Below are positions 34,146-42,290 of a stretch of DNA of 64,000 bases, piece after piece. The position numbers were made by a program, and so were the translations under genes. The first letter of the stretch is position 1, and each line of letters opens with the position of its first letter. Origin of the DNA: Mesorhizobium koreense (GTDB taxonomy: Bacteria > Pseudomonadota > Alphaproteobacteria > Rhizobiales > Rhizobiaceae); assembly GCF_031656215.1 (NCBI RefSeq), contig NZ_CP134228.1:4483001-4547000 (forward strand), read 5' to 3'. The notes beneath the pieces are model-generated. The model worked only from the letters and a program-made list of their open reading frames with translations, searched no databases and was not told the DNA's origin.

Positions 34146-35420
34146 TTGTTTCGCTTGAGCAGAATGGCGTGGCGATCCGCCGTCGTCGCCTCGACAATCC
34201 TTTCCGTGGGACTGGCTGCCACGGCATCGCATGCCGCTGACAAGGTGACGCTCACCTTCGCCAACTGGGCCGATGCGGAGGGCGCGACCCGGCCGGGTAT
34301 CCAGGCAGTGATCGCCGCGTTCGAAAAAGAAAATCCGGATATCCAGATCAAGAGCGAGGCGATCTCCTTCTCCGAGATCGCTCGCCAACTGGTGCTAAGG
34401 GTCCGATCCGGCAACCCGCCGGACGTTGCGGAAATCGCCGGCAACGACACGATGCTTCTGGCGCAAACCGGCAAGCTCGAGCCGCTCGACGGTCATATCG
34501 ACGCCGCGACGAAGGCGGCGCTGAAGCCATCATCGATCGAGGGCCTGAGCGACAAGGGCAAATTGATTGCCTTTCCCTGGACGCAGGCGCCGGCCGGTCT
34601 CTGGTACGACAAGGCAGTGATGCAGAAGGCGGGCCTCGATCCTGAAAATCCGCCCAAGACCATCGATGAGTTGATGAAGGACCTGGCGGCCATCAAGAAA
34701 AGTCAGCCCGACGTCATTCCGCTCGGCCTCGACACGACCAATCGTGCCTTTTCGCTGATCTCCAATTGGCCATGGATGAAGGCTTTCGGGGCCGATCCGT
34801 TCGTCGAGAACGGCGCCACCTCTGATGCGATGAAGAGCTATCTGTCGTGGATGCGCGATCTTGCCAAAAAGGGTTACATTGATCCCGGCCGCAAGATCGG
34901 GGAATTCCGGCCCCTTATCGCACAGGACAAGGTAGCGTTTCTCTGGGACCAGGTGCTCCTCCAAGGCGTCATCCAGTCGACCAACAAGATGACGGATGAC
35001 GATTTCAACAAGCATTACGGCGTCACCACTCAGCCGGCCGGCGCATCGGGGAAATCCTATTCCTTCGAGGGCGGCCATCAGCTCGTGATGTTTTCGGACG
35101 GCAAGCACAAGGAAGCGGCCTGGAAGTTCATCAGATATCTGGCCACCTCACCCTACGCGATCGAACATTACACGCTGAGCTATGAAGCCTCACTGACGCC
35201 GCTGGAGAAGGCACCGACCGACGCGCTTGCCAAGAAGCTCGACACGCCGGTCTTCAATGCTTTCTCCGAAAAGATCATGCCGACCGTGACGGCGGTCCCC
35301 TACGGCCCCAAATTCGCTCCCGGCGCCACCGCCATCATGGCCGGTGTCCAGCAGGCGGTCACGGGCGATACGCCGATCGACGAGATTGCCGCCTCGATCC
35401 AGCAGAATCTGGGTAATTGA
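34146..35420 (+). CDS. Extracellular sugar-binding protein (family 1)
   Basis: A 424-residue periplasmic binding protein. The signal peptide is around AVVASTILSVGLAATASHAA with cleavage near ASHAA-DKV. The mature part opens LTFANWADAEG, a CUT1-type start, and contains RVRSGNPPDVAEIAGND. I chose the TTG at 34146, because GGGAGG ends five bases before it; an ATG at 34164 is an alternative. It is the first gene of a six-gene plus-strand operon; its stop overlaps the permease start (TGATG). Confidence 0.88.
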   Translation: MFRLSRMAWRSAVVASTILSVGLAATASHAADKVTLTFANWADAEGATRPGIQAVIAAFEKENPDIQIKSEAISFSEIARQLVLRVRSGNPPDVAEIAGNDTMLLAQTGKLEPLDGHIDAATKAALKPSSIEGLSDKGKLIAFPWTQAPAGLWYDKAVMQKAGLDPENPPKTIDELMKDLAAIKKSQPDVIPLGLDTTNRAFSLISNWPWMKAFGADPFVENGATSDAMKSYLSWMRDLAKKGYIDPGRKIGEFRPLIAQDKVAFLWDQVLLQGVIQSTNKMTDDDFNKHYGVTTQPAGASGKSYSFEGGHQLVMFSDGKHKEAAWKFIRYLATSPYAIEHYTLSYEASLTPLEKAPTDALAKKLDTPVFNAFSEKIMPTVTAVPYGPKFAPGATAIMAGVQQAVTGDTPIDEIAASIQQNLGN

Positions 35421-36343
35421 TGACAGCGGCGGCCGCCCAACGGTCAACGAAAGCGGCGCCCGCCCGGAAGAACGCCGAGCGGGTGCCGTGGATCGACTGG
35501 ATGGTGCTTCCGACCGTCGGCGTACTGGCGGTCGTTATCGGCTATCCGGTCATCTACACGCTCGTTCTCTCGACCACCAAATACAACATGCTGGACATGG
35601 TGCCGCCGCGCTACATCGGCGGCGGCAATTATGAGCATCTCATCAGCGACCCGATCTTCTGGACCTCGCTCCGGAACACGGTGGTCTACACATTCGGCAG
35701 CGTCATCGTTTCCTCACTGCTCGGCCTTGCGCTGGCGCTCCTGACGGAAAGCCTGACGGGCTGGCGTTTCAGGAGCGTCCGCGCGCTTCTTCTCACTCCT
35801 TGGGCCGTGCCCTTCGTGGTCGTCGCCTTCCTGTTCCGCTACATGTACCTGCAGAATGGCGGCGTCATCAACGCGGTGCTCCTCGATGTCGGTCTGATCG
35901 ACAAGCCGGTGCTGTGGCTGAACAACAGCGCGCTTGCCCTGCCGGCGATCATGGCCGCGAATATCTGGGCGATGATGCCGTTCTTCTTCCTGCTCCTCAG
36001 CGCGGCGCTGGCAGCCATCCCGAACGAGGTGATCGAATCGGCGCGCATCGACAAGGCGGGAACGTGGAGCATGGTGTTCCACATCAAGCTGCCTTTCCTG
36101 AAGAGCGCGCTTTTCATTTCCAGCCTGTTGATGATCATCTCCAACTTCAACGACTTCGCCAAGATATGGGCGATGACACAGGGCGGCCCCGGCTATTCGA
36201 CGACGACCCTCGTCATCTATGTCTATTGGCTTGCCTTCGAGAATTTCGATTTCGGCTACGCATCGGCGATCGGCGTCGTCTGGCTCGTGCTTCTGCTCGT
36301 CTTCGCGCTCGTCTATCTGCGCGCCATCAGGATGAATCCATGA
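35420..36343 (+). CDS. Carbohydrate ABC transporter permease (MalF/UgpA type)
   Basis: A 307-residue permease. A charged tail of about 25 residues is followed by the first membrane segment MVLPTVGVLAVVIGYPVIYT. The EAA-like loop is IPNEVIESARIDKAGTWSMV near 205-224, and TQGGPGYSTTTLVIYVYWLA marks the late conserved block. The ATG overlaps the binding-protein stop by one base, and its own stop overlaps the next permease start (ATGA), so the three genes are translationally coupled. Confidence 0.9.
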   Translation: MTAAAAQRSTKAAPARKNAERVPWIDWMVLPTVGVLAVVIGYPVIYTLVLSTTKYNMLDMVPPRYIGGGNYEHLISDPIFWTSLRNTVVYTFGSVIVSSLLGLALALLTESLTGWRFRSVRALLLTPWAVPFVVVAFLFRYMYLQNGGVINAVLLDVGLIDKPVLWLNNSALALPAIMAANIWAMMPFFFLLLSAALAAIPNEVIESARIDKAGTWSMVFHIKLPFLKSALFISSLLMIISNFNDFAKIWAMTQGGPGYSTTTLVIYVYWLAFENFDFGYASAIGVVWLVLLLVFALVYLRAIRMNP

Positions 36344-37212
36344 ACACGAAGGCAACCAGCGTTCCGACGGGTGTCCGTCGCATCAGCGCGGGCCGGATCG
36401 TCAAATATGCGGCGATTGCGCTTGCGCTCTTCTGGAGCCTCGCGCCGGTCTATTGGATGCTGGCGACCTCCTTCAAGACCGAACTGGAGGCGACCCGCAT
36501 CGACCCGACGCCGATCCCGGTCGAGCCGACACTTGCCAACTATATTGGCCTCGGCGGCCAATCGCTGCCCTTCTTCGCCTTCTTCTTCAACAGCGTCATC
36601 AGTTGCCTGGCGACGGCCATCATCGCCGTCATCATCGCCACGCCAGCGGCCTATTCCCTGTCACGGGCACGCTTTCGCCTGAGAGGCCCGATCAGCTATT
36701 CTGTCCTCCTGTTCCGCATGCTGCCGCTGGTCGTGATGCTGGCGCCGCTTTATCTCCTCCTCCTCAACGCGCGGCTTCTCGACAGCCTTGCCGGCCTCGT
36801 CGTCGGCTTCACGACCTTCGGCCTCCCCTTCGCTGTCTGGATGATGAAGAGCTTCATCGATGCCGTGCCGATAGAGGTCGAAGAGGCGGCGCGCATCGAC
36901 GGTTATCCGCGTTGGCAGATCCTGCTTCGCGTGGTGACGCCGCTCATCCTGCCCGGCCTCCTGACGACCGGAACCTTCGTCTTCATGGAAGCCTGGAACA
37001 ACCTGATCTACCCGATCACCTTCATGACGACGATGGACAAGCAGACGCTGCCGGCTGCTCTCGTCCTGACTTTCACCGGTCAGTTCAAGACGGATTGGGG
37101 CGGCATGATGGCCGCTTCCACCGTGACCACAGTGCCGTTGATGATCGCCTTCTTCGCGGTCCAGCGTTCGATGGTGCGCGGCCTGACATCGGGAGCGGTC
37201 GCCGGTGCCTAA
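36340..37212 (+). CDS. Carbohydrate ABC transporter permease (MalG type)
   Basis: A 290-residue permease with six hydrophobic segments, the first near AAIALALFWSLAPVYWML. The coupling block is VEEAARIDGYPRWQILLRVV (about 182-201) and the C-terminus RSMVRGLTSGAVAGA has the KGLTxGAxKG-like tail of the family. It overlaps the preceding gene by four bases and the following SDR gene by eight. Confidence 0.9.
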   Translation: MNTKATSVPTGVRRISAGRIVKYAAIALALFWSLAPVYWMLATSFKTELEATRIDPTPIPVEPTLANYIGLGGQSLPFFAFFFNSVISCLATAIIAVIIATPAAYSLSRARFRLRGPISYSVLLFRMLPLVVMLAPLYLLLLNARLLDSLAGLVVGFTTFGLPFAVWMMKSFIDAVPIEVEEAARIDGYPRWQILLRVVTPLILPGLLTTGTFVFMEAWNNLIYPITFMTTMDKQTLPAALVLTFTGQFKTDWGGMMAASTVTTVPLMIAFFAVQRSMVRGLTSGAVAGA

Positions 37213-38035
37213 GCAAAACGGAAAGAGGTTTGCCGGCAAGGCAGCTCTTGTCACGGGCGCTGCCGGCGGCATCGGGCGGGCGATCGCAAGGCGTCTGGCC
37301 GAGGACGGCGCACGCGTGATGCTCACCGATATCGACACGGCGCGCCTCGAACAGACGATACGGGAATTCGCAGATCACGGCTTCGATGCCGTCGGTATCA
37401 CATGCGATCTCGGCGACGCCGATGAGCGCGCCCGTCTCGTGCCGACGCTCGTAGCGAAATGGGGCCGTATTGATATCCTCGTCAACAATGCCGCCTTCCA
37501 CGGGCCGCGCCAGGATTTCCTGGATTCGTCCGAAGCCAACTGGCAGGCCGTCTTCTCGGTCAACGTGATTGCCGCCGGAGTCCTTTGCCAGCAGGCGGCG
37601 CAGGCGATGCGGGCAACGGGCGGCGGCGCGATCGTCAATATCGGCTCCATCCAGGCGGGCATGCCGGTGCCGACTTATACCGCCTATGCAACGAGCAAAG
37701 GCGCGATAGCGAGCCTGACGCTGGCGCTCGCCGTCGAGCTTTCGTCAGAGGGCATCCGCGTCAATGCCGTGACGCCCGGCGTCATCGCAACCGCCGCGTT
37801 CGAGAAAACCCTTTCCGAGAATGCCGGCGGCGCGTCCGTCATACCAAGCGCGGCGCTCCTCGGCAGGTCCGGCCACGCCGAGGAAGTCGCGGCCGCCGTC
37901 GCTTTCCTCGCCTCCGATGAGGCGTCCTTTATCACGGGCGCCATCCTGCCGGTCGATGGCGGGCGCCACATCAGCCGCCGGCCGGACCCTTTCCAGATCG
38001 CCTTCGGCGCAAAACACCAGAACGGAACGTCCTGA
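37205..38035 (+). CDS. Short-chain dehydrogenase (sugar dehydrogenase candidate)
   Basis: A 276-residue classical SDR. The cofactor motif TGAAGGIG is near 18-25, NNAA near 97, the catalytic Ser in VNIGSIQAG and Tyr-x-x-x-Lys in YATSK (about 163-167); ILPVDGG is the C-terminal block. The start is GTG at 37205, inside the permease gene. With the importer, lactonase, dehydratase and aldolase around it, it is the likely first enzyme, oxidising an aldose to its lactone. The sugar is not determined. Confidence 0.87.
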   Translation: MPKQNGKRFAGKAALVTGAAGGIGRAIARRLAEDGARVMLTDIDTARLEQTIREFADHGFDAVGITCDLGDADERARLVPTLVAKWGRIDILVNNAAFHGPRQDFLDSSEANWQAVFSVNVIAAGVLCQQAAQAMRATGGGAIVNIGSIQAGMPVPTYTAYATSKGAIASLTLALAVELSSEGIRVNAVTPGVIATAAFEKTLSENAGGASVIPSAALLGRSGHAEEVAAAVAFLASDEASFITGAILPVDGGRHISRRPDPFQIAFGAKHQNGTS

Positions 38036-39126
38036 TGGCCAGCATTTCGCTTCGCAATGTCACGAAATTCTATGGTGACGTGCAGGTTCTCTTCGACTGC
38101 GATCTGGACATCGCCGACCACGAATTCGTCGTGCTTGTCGGCCCGTCGGGCTCCGGCAAGACGACCCTGCTACGCTTGATCTCCGGGCTGGAACATATCA
38201 GCTCGGGCGATCTCTATTTCGGCGAGACGCGCGTCAACGACGTCGATGTCGGCGACCGCGACATCGCCATGGTGTTCCAGAACTACGGGCTCTATCCGCA
38301 TATGTCAGTTTACGACAACATGGCCTTCGGCCTGAAGCGCCGCAAGGTGCCGACGAAAGAGATCGACAAGCGCGTTCGCGGCGCGGCTGAAATGCTCAAC
38401 ATGGCCAACTATCTCGAGCGCCGGCCGCGCCAGCTTTCCGGCGGCCAGCGCCAGCGCGTCGCGCTCGGCCGTGCTATCGTGCGCGAGCCAGCGGTCTTCC
38501 TGCTCGACGAGCCGCTTTCCAACCTCGATGCGCATCTGCGCGTCCAGATGCGCGCCGAGATACTGCGCGTCCATCGCACAGTGACGGCGACCGCCGTTTA
38601 TGTCACGCACGACCAGATCGAGGCGATGACGATGGGCGACCGCATCGTAGTGATGAACGAGGGGCGCATCCAGCAAGTCGGCACGCCGGACGAGCTTTAC
38701 GATTCTCCCGCCAACAAATTCGTCGCCTCCTTCATCGGCACGCCGGCCATGGGCTTCCTCTCCTGCCGCGTCGAGCGGAGCGGGGAGGCGGTGACGCTCA
38801 TGAGCGACAGCGTGGCGATCCGGCTCCGGCCCCGGCAGGCGCAGGCGGTCGTCCACTCGGGCGCCGGGCGCGTCCTGGTCGGTATCCGCCCGGAGCGGCT
38901 GACGCTCGGCGAGAACGCGGCGGCGGATTGGTCGGTCCAAGGCATCGTCGATGTCGTCGAGATGCTGGGGTCCGAGCAATTTGTACATTTCAACGTCGAT
39001 GGCGGGACGCTGACCGCACGTGTCTCACGCGACCATCCCGTGAAGGTCCAGCAATCCGTTCTTTTCTCGGGCGCGGCCGAGCATCTTCATCTCTTCGATG
39101 AAGCTACCGGCCGCACCCTTTCCTGA
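38035..39126 (+). CDS. ugpC: Sugar ABC transporter ATP-binding protein (UgpC/MalK type)
   Basis: A 363-residue CUT1 ATPase. Walker A GPSGSGKTT is at 36-44, the signature LSGGQRQRVALGRA about 135-148 and Walker B VFLLDEP follows; the C-terminal regulatory domain ends LHLFDEATGRTL. The ATG overlaps the SDR stop by one base (TGATG). It powers the permeases encoded just upstream. It is distinct from the ATPase at 27763, being about as different as family members in separate systems are. Confidence 0.91.
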   Translation: MASISLRNVTKFYGDVQVLFDCDLDIADHEFVVLVGPSGSGKTTLLRLISGLEHISSGDLYFGETRVNDVDVGDRDIAMVFQNYGLYPHMSVYDNMAFGLKRRKVPTKEIDKRVRGAAEMLNMANYLERRPRQLSGGQRQRVALGRAIVREPAVFLLDEPLSNLDAHLRVQMRAEILRVHRTVTATAVYVTHDQIEAMTMGDRIVVMNEGRIQQVGTPDELYDSPANKFVASFIGTPAMGFLSCRVERSGEAVTLMSDSVAIRLRPRQAQAVVHSGAGRVLVGIRPERLTLGENAAADWSVQGIVDVVEMLGSEQFVHFNVDGGTLTARVSRDHPVKVQQSVLFSGAAEHLHLFDEATGRTLS

Positions 39127-39147
39127 CGAGCAGGCAGAGCATATCCG

Positions 39148-40314
39148 ATGGCCACCATTGCCGAGGTAAAAACCTTCCGCGTTCCGCCACGCTGGATCTT
39201 CGTTCGCGTGACGACCGATGACGGGTTGGTCGGCTGGGGAGAATCGATCATTCCCAAACGGGCGGGCGCCGTCGTCGCCGCAATCGAGGACATGGCAAGA
39301 AACCTCAAAGGCTACGACGCCGACCGCATCGAGGACATAGCGCAAAGATTGCGCCGCGGCGCCTTTTTCCGCGGCGGTCCCCTGCTTGGAACGGCGGCGT
39401 CGGGGATCGAACAGGCCTTGTGGGATATCAAGGGAAAGCGGCACAGCCTGCCGATTTATGAATTTCTGGGCGGGCGAGTGCGCGACAGGATCCGCGCCTA
39501 TGCATGGATCGGCGGCGACAGCCCCGCCGGCGTCGTCGAGCATGCGCGCGAGCGTATCTCGCAAGGGTTTTCGGCGGTGAAGATGAACGCCACGCCGGCC
39601 ATCCCCTATCTCGGCGGCGGCGCCATAATCGACGCTGCTGTGGAGCGCGTCGCCGCTCTCCGCGACGCCTTCGGCGGCAAGCTCGACATCGCGCTCGACC
39701 TGCATGGCCGCGTCTCCCGCGCGGCGCTGAAGCCGCTGTTGAAGGAGATAGAACAGTTCCGTCCGATGTGGGTCGAGGAGGCGACGTTGCCGGAAAACGA
39801 GGAGAGCCTGACGGTGCTCGCGCGCGCTGCCGGCTCAATCCCGGTAGCGACTGGCGAGCGTCTTGCCTCCCGCTGGGAGGTCAAGCGTGTGCTAGACACC
39901 GGCGCCGTCGATATCATTCAGCCGGACATTTCGATCACGGGCCTGTTCGAACTGGAAAAGATCGCCAGGCTCGCGGAGATCTACGATGTCGCGGTCGCGC
40001 CGCATTGCCCGAACGGTCCGGTGTCGCTTGCAGCCTCGCTCCAGATCGGCTTCTGCACTCCCAATGTGGTGATCCAGGAACAGAGTCTCGGGCTTCACTA
40101 TCATCAGGGCTTTTCCGGCCTGCCCAAAGGCGAGATGCATGATTATCTCGCGGATTCAGCCCCGCTCACCACGATCGACGGCGCCTTTGCGCCGCTCGCC
40201 GGGCCGGGGCTCGGCGTCGAAATCGTCGGCGAGGTCGTGGAAAACCGCGCCACGGACTGGTTCCTCCCGGACGCCGACTGGACACACATCGACGGCACGT
40301 ACGCCGAGTGGTGA
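39148..40314 (+). CDS. Mandelate racemase/enolase-superfamily dehydratase, DgoD-like
   Basis: A 388-residue enolase-superfamily protein resembling D-galactonate dehydratase over its length. Shared marks are FRVPPRWIFVRVTTDDG at the start, LDLHGRVS (acid ligand near 190), WVEEATLP and TGERLASR (further metal glutamates), the catalytic histidine in APHCPNGP, VIQEQSLGLHYH and the terminal AEW. DgoD makes 2-keto-3-deoxygalactonate from galactonate. It is 21 bases behind the ATPase gene and ends the unit. A second, unrelated dehydratase (IlvD/Edd type) is in the divergent unit, so the pathway may use two aldonates. Confidence 0.85.
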   Translation: MATIAEVKTFRVPPRWIFVRVTTDDGLVGWGESIIPKRAGAVVAAIEDMARNLKGYDADRIEDIAQRLRRGAFFRGGPLLGTAASGIEQALWDIKGKRHSLPIYEFLGGRVRDRIRAYAWIGGDSPAGVVEHARERISQGFSAVKMNATPAIPYLGGGAIIDAAVERVAALRDAFGGKLDIALDLHGRVSRAALKPLLKEIEQFRPMWVEEATLPENEESLTVLARAAGSIPVATGERLASRWEVKRVLDTGAVDIIQPDISITGLFELEKIARLAEIYDVAVAPHCPNGPVSLAASLQIGFCTPNVVIQEQSLGLHYHQGFSGLPKGEMHDYLADSAPLTTIDGAFAPLAGPGLGVEIVGEVVENRATDWFLPDADWTHIDGTYAEW

Positions 40315-40332
40315 CGCCGAAAGCTGGCGCTC

Positions 40333-41325
40333 CTATCGACCGATCGCCTCGATTTCCGCCGCAAGGGCATCATCGACAACTATGCCGTCCCGCAGCAGGC
40401 GTGCCCTCATTTCCTGACGCCTGCGGCCGGGCAGACGCGCGCCCTCGCTTCCTGCGACGGCATCCGCCATGACCGCGAAGCGCGAAAGCGCGTTCGGACC
40501 GAAAGCGGCCGGATCGATGGCGATCAGCGTCTGGCCGACGCCCGGCGGCGTACCCTCGGCATCGAAAAACGACGTTGCCTCATAGGCGTAGTTCGCGCCT
40601 GTAAGCCCGGCGCAGAGAAGCTCGACCATGAGCGCCAGCGCCGTTCCCTTGGCATCGCCGAGCGGCACCATGGTGCCGGCAAGCGCGACTTTCGGGTCTG
40701 TCGTCGGCCGACCTTCGACATCGAGCGCCCAGCCTTCCGGTATCGCCTCGCCTTTCTGAGCCGCAGCCATGACCTTGCCGCGCGCTACCTTGGATAGGGA
40801 GACATCCACGACGATAGGGTCGGCGTCCTCTATCGGCGCCGCAAAGGCGATCGGATCGGTTCCGAAGAGCGCGCGGCTGGCGCCCCAGGGCGCCATGGCA
40901 CCCGGAGAGTTGGCGAAAAGAAGCGCGATGACGCCGCGTTCCGCGAGCCTTTCGACGGGAACGCCGGCGACGCCGCAATGGTGCGAACGGCGGATGCCGG
41001 CAATCGCGATGCCCTGGCTGCGGGCCGCTTCCGGCAGCCAATCGATTGCAAGATCGAGCGCCGGATAGGCAAAGCCGTTCGCCGCATCGACGGCGAGCGC
41101 GCCGGGGCGGGTCGGTATGCCCGTTGGTGCCGCAAAACCGTCGACCTTGCCTGAGCGGGCCTGCGCCGAGTAGGCCGCGACCCGGCGAAGCCCATGACCG
41201 CCCTGCCCGGCGAGTTCGGCGGCAAGAAGCGCATTGGCGACGGAGGCGGCATTGGCCTCGCTTGTCTTCGAACGCCGCAGCGCGCCAGCGATCAGTTCGC
41301 GAACCTCTTCGGCGGTCATTATCAT
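40333..41325 (-). CDS. comC: Ldh-family malate/L-lactate-type dehydrogenase, ComC-like
   Basis: A 330-residue member of the malate/L-lactate dehydrogenase (LDH2/ComC) family, a fold distinct from classical lactate dehydrogenase. Family blocks are GGHGLRRVAAYS (about 36-47), RRSHHCGVAGVPVE (about 115-128), FANSPGAMAPWGASRALFGTDP and a late KGTALALMVELLCAGLTG. It oxidises a 2-hydroxyacid with NAD(P). Next to an SlcC-like dehydrogenase and SuyAB it fits (R)-sulfolactate dehydrogenase, which with the SlcC-type enzyme would interconvert sulfolactate isomers through sulfopyruvate. The start overlaps the upstream stop (ATGA). The symbol rests on context; related enzymes use malate or ureidoglycolate. 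Confidence 0.75.
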   Translation of the reverse strand: MIMTAEEVRELIAGALRRSKTSEANAASVANALLAAELAGQGGHGLRRVAAYSAQARSGKVDGFAAPTGIPTRPGALAVDAANGFAYPALDLAIDWLPEAARSQGIAIAGIRRSHHCGVAGVPVERLAERGVIALLFANSPGAMAPWGASRALFGTDPIAFAAPIEDADPIVVDVSLSKVARGKVMAAAQKGEAIPEGWALDVEGRPTTDPKVALAGTMVPLGDAKGTALALMVELLCAGLTGANYAYEATSFFDAEGTPPGVGQTLIAIDPAAFGPNALSRFAVMADAVAGSEGARLPGRRRQEMRARLLRDGIVVDDALAAEIEAIGR

Positions 41326-42263
41326 GAGGCGTTCGCCGCGCCATCGAGATGTGCCAGCACCTTCTCGGCGATCAGATGGCTGACGCGTTCATTCGATTCC
41401 TCCGTAACCCCGGCGATATGCGGGGTCAGCACCAGATTGGCTATCCCCTTGAATTTTTCGCCGGCTTCCGCGGTCAACGGTTCGGTCTCGAACACGTCGA
41501 GCGCGGCCCCGCCGGGCCTGCCTTCTTTCAGCGCCGCCGCGAGCGCCGCCTCATCGACGATGCCACCGCGCGCCGCGTTGATGAGGATGGCGTCGGCCTT
41601 CATCCGTGCCAGCGCGCCGGCGTCGATCATGTGCCGGGTCTGGTCCGTCAGCGGGGTATGGAGCGAGACGACATCGGCAGTCTCGAGCAGGCCGTCGAGG
41701 GAGACGTTGCGGGCAAGGCGCCAAGCCGGGTCGTCGGCCGGGCTATAGGGATCGTAGGCCAGCACCGTCATGCCCAGCATCTGCGCGCGCCATGCCACTT
41801 CGCGCGCGATCGAGCCGAAGCCTACGAGGCCGAGCGTCTTGCCGGCCAGCTCGCGACCGGCAAGTGCCTGCCGCGGCCATTTGCCGGAGAGCATGGCTTC
41901 ATTTGCGGTATAGGCGTGACGCAGCAGCATCGCGGCGGTGGTAATCACATATTCGGCGACGGAGAGATCGTTGGCGCCGGTAGCCGGATAGACAGCGACG
42001 TCGCGCGCCTTGCAGGCTTCCATGTCGATATTGTCGAGGCCGACGCCAAGCCGGCCGACACAGGAGAGCCTGTCGGCGGCGTCCAGGATTGCCGCGCCGA
42101 CTTTCGTGCGGTTGCGGACGATTAGCGCCCTTGTGCCTTCCAGCATGCCCGGAATGTGGTTTTGGCGGTCGGCCAGGGCGGGATCGTAAAGCGTCTCGTA
42201 GCGCGCTTCGATGAGCGCGACGGCGGTCTCGTCCATGAATTCGGTGATGATGACGTCCGGCAT
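41322..42263 (-). CDS. slcC: D-2-hydroxyacid dehydrogenase, SlcC-like
   Basis: A 313-residue dehydrogenase of the phosphoglycerate dehydrogenase family. The NAD motif LGLVGFGSIARE is near 145-156, and the catalytic Arg (NAARGGIVDE), Glu (VFETEP) and His (LTPHIAGVT) are all present. In the sulfolactate pathway the (S)-sulfolactate dehydrogenase SlcC is of this type. It is flanked by a ComC-like gene (four-base overlap) and the transporter gene. Without that context it could only be called a generic 2-hydroxyacid dehydrogenase. Confidence 0.78.
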   Translation of the reverse strand: MPDVIITEFMDETAVALIEARYETLYDPALADRQNHIPGMLEGTRALIVRNRTKVGAAILDAADRLSCVGRLGVGLDNIDMEACKARDVAVYPATGANDLSVAEYVITTAAMLLRHAYTANEAMLSGKWPRQALAGRELAGKTLGLVGFGSIAREVAWRAQMLGMTVLAYDPYSPADDPAWRLARNVSLDGLLETADVVSLHTPLTDQTRHMIDAGALARMKADAILINAARGGIVDEAALAAALKEGRPGGAALDVFETEPLTAEAGEKFKGIANLVLTPHIAGVTEESNERVSHLIAEKVLAHLDGAANAS

Positions 42264-42290
42264 TGAAATTCCCTGTCAGAGATTTGCCAG

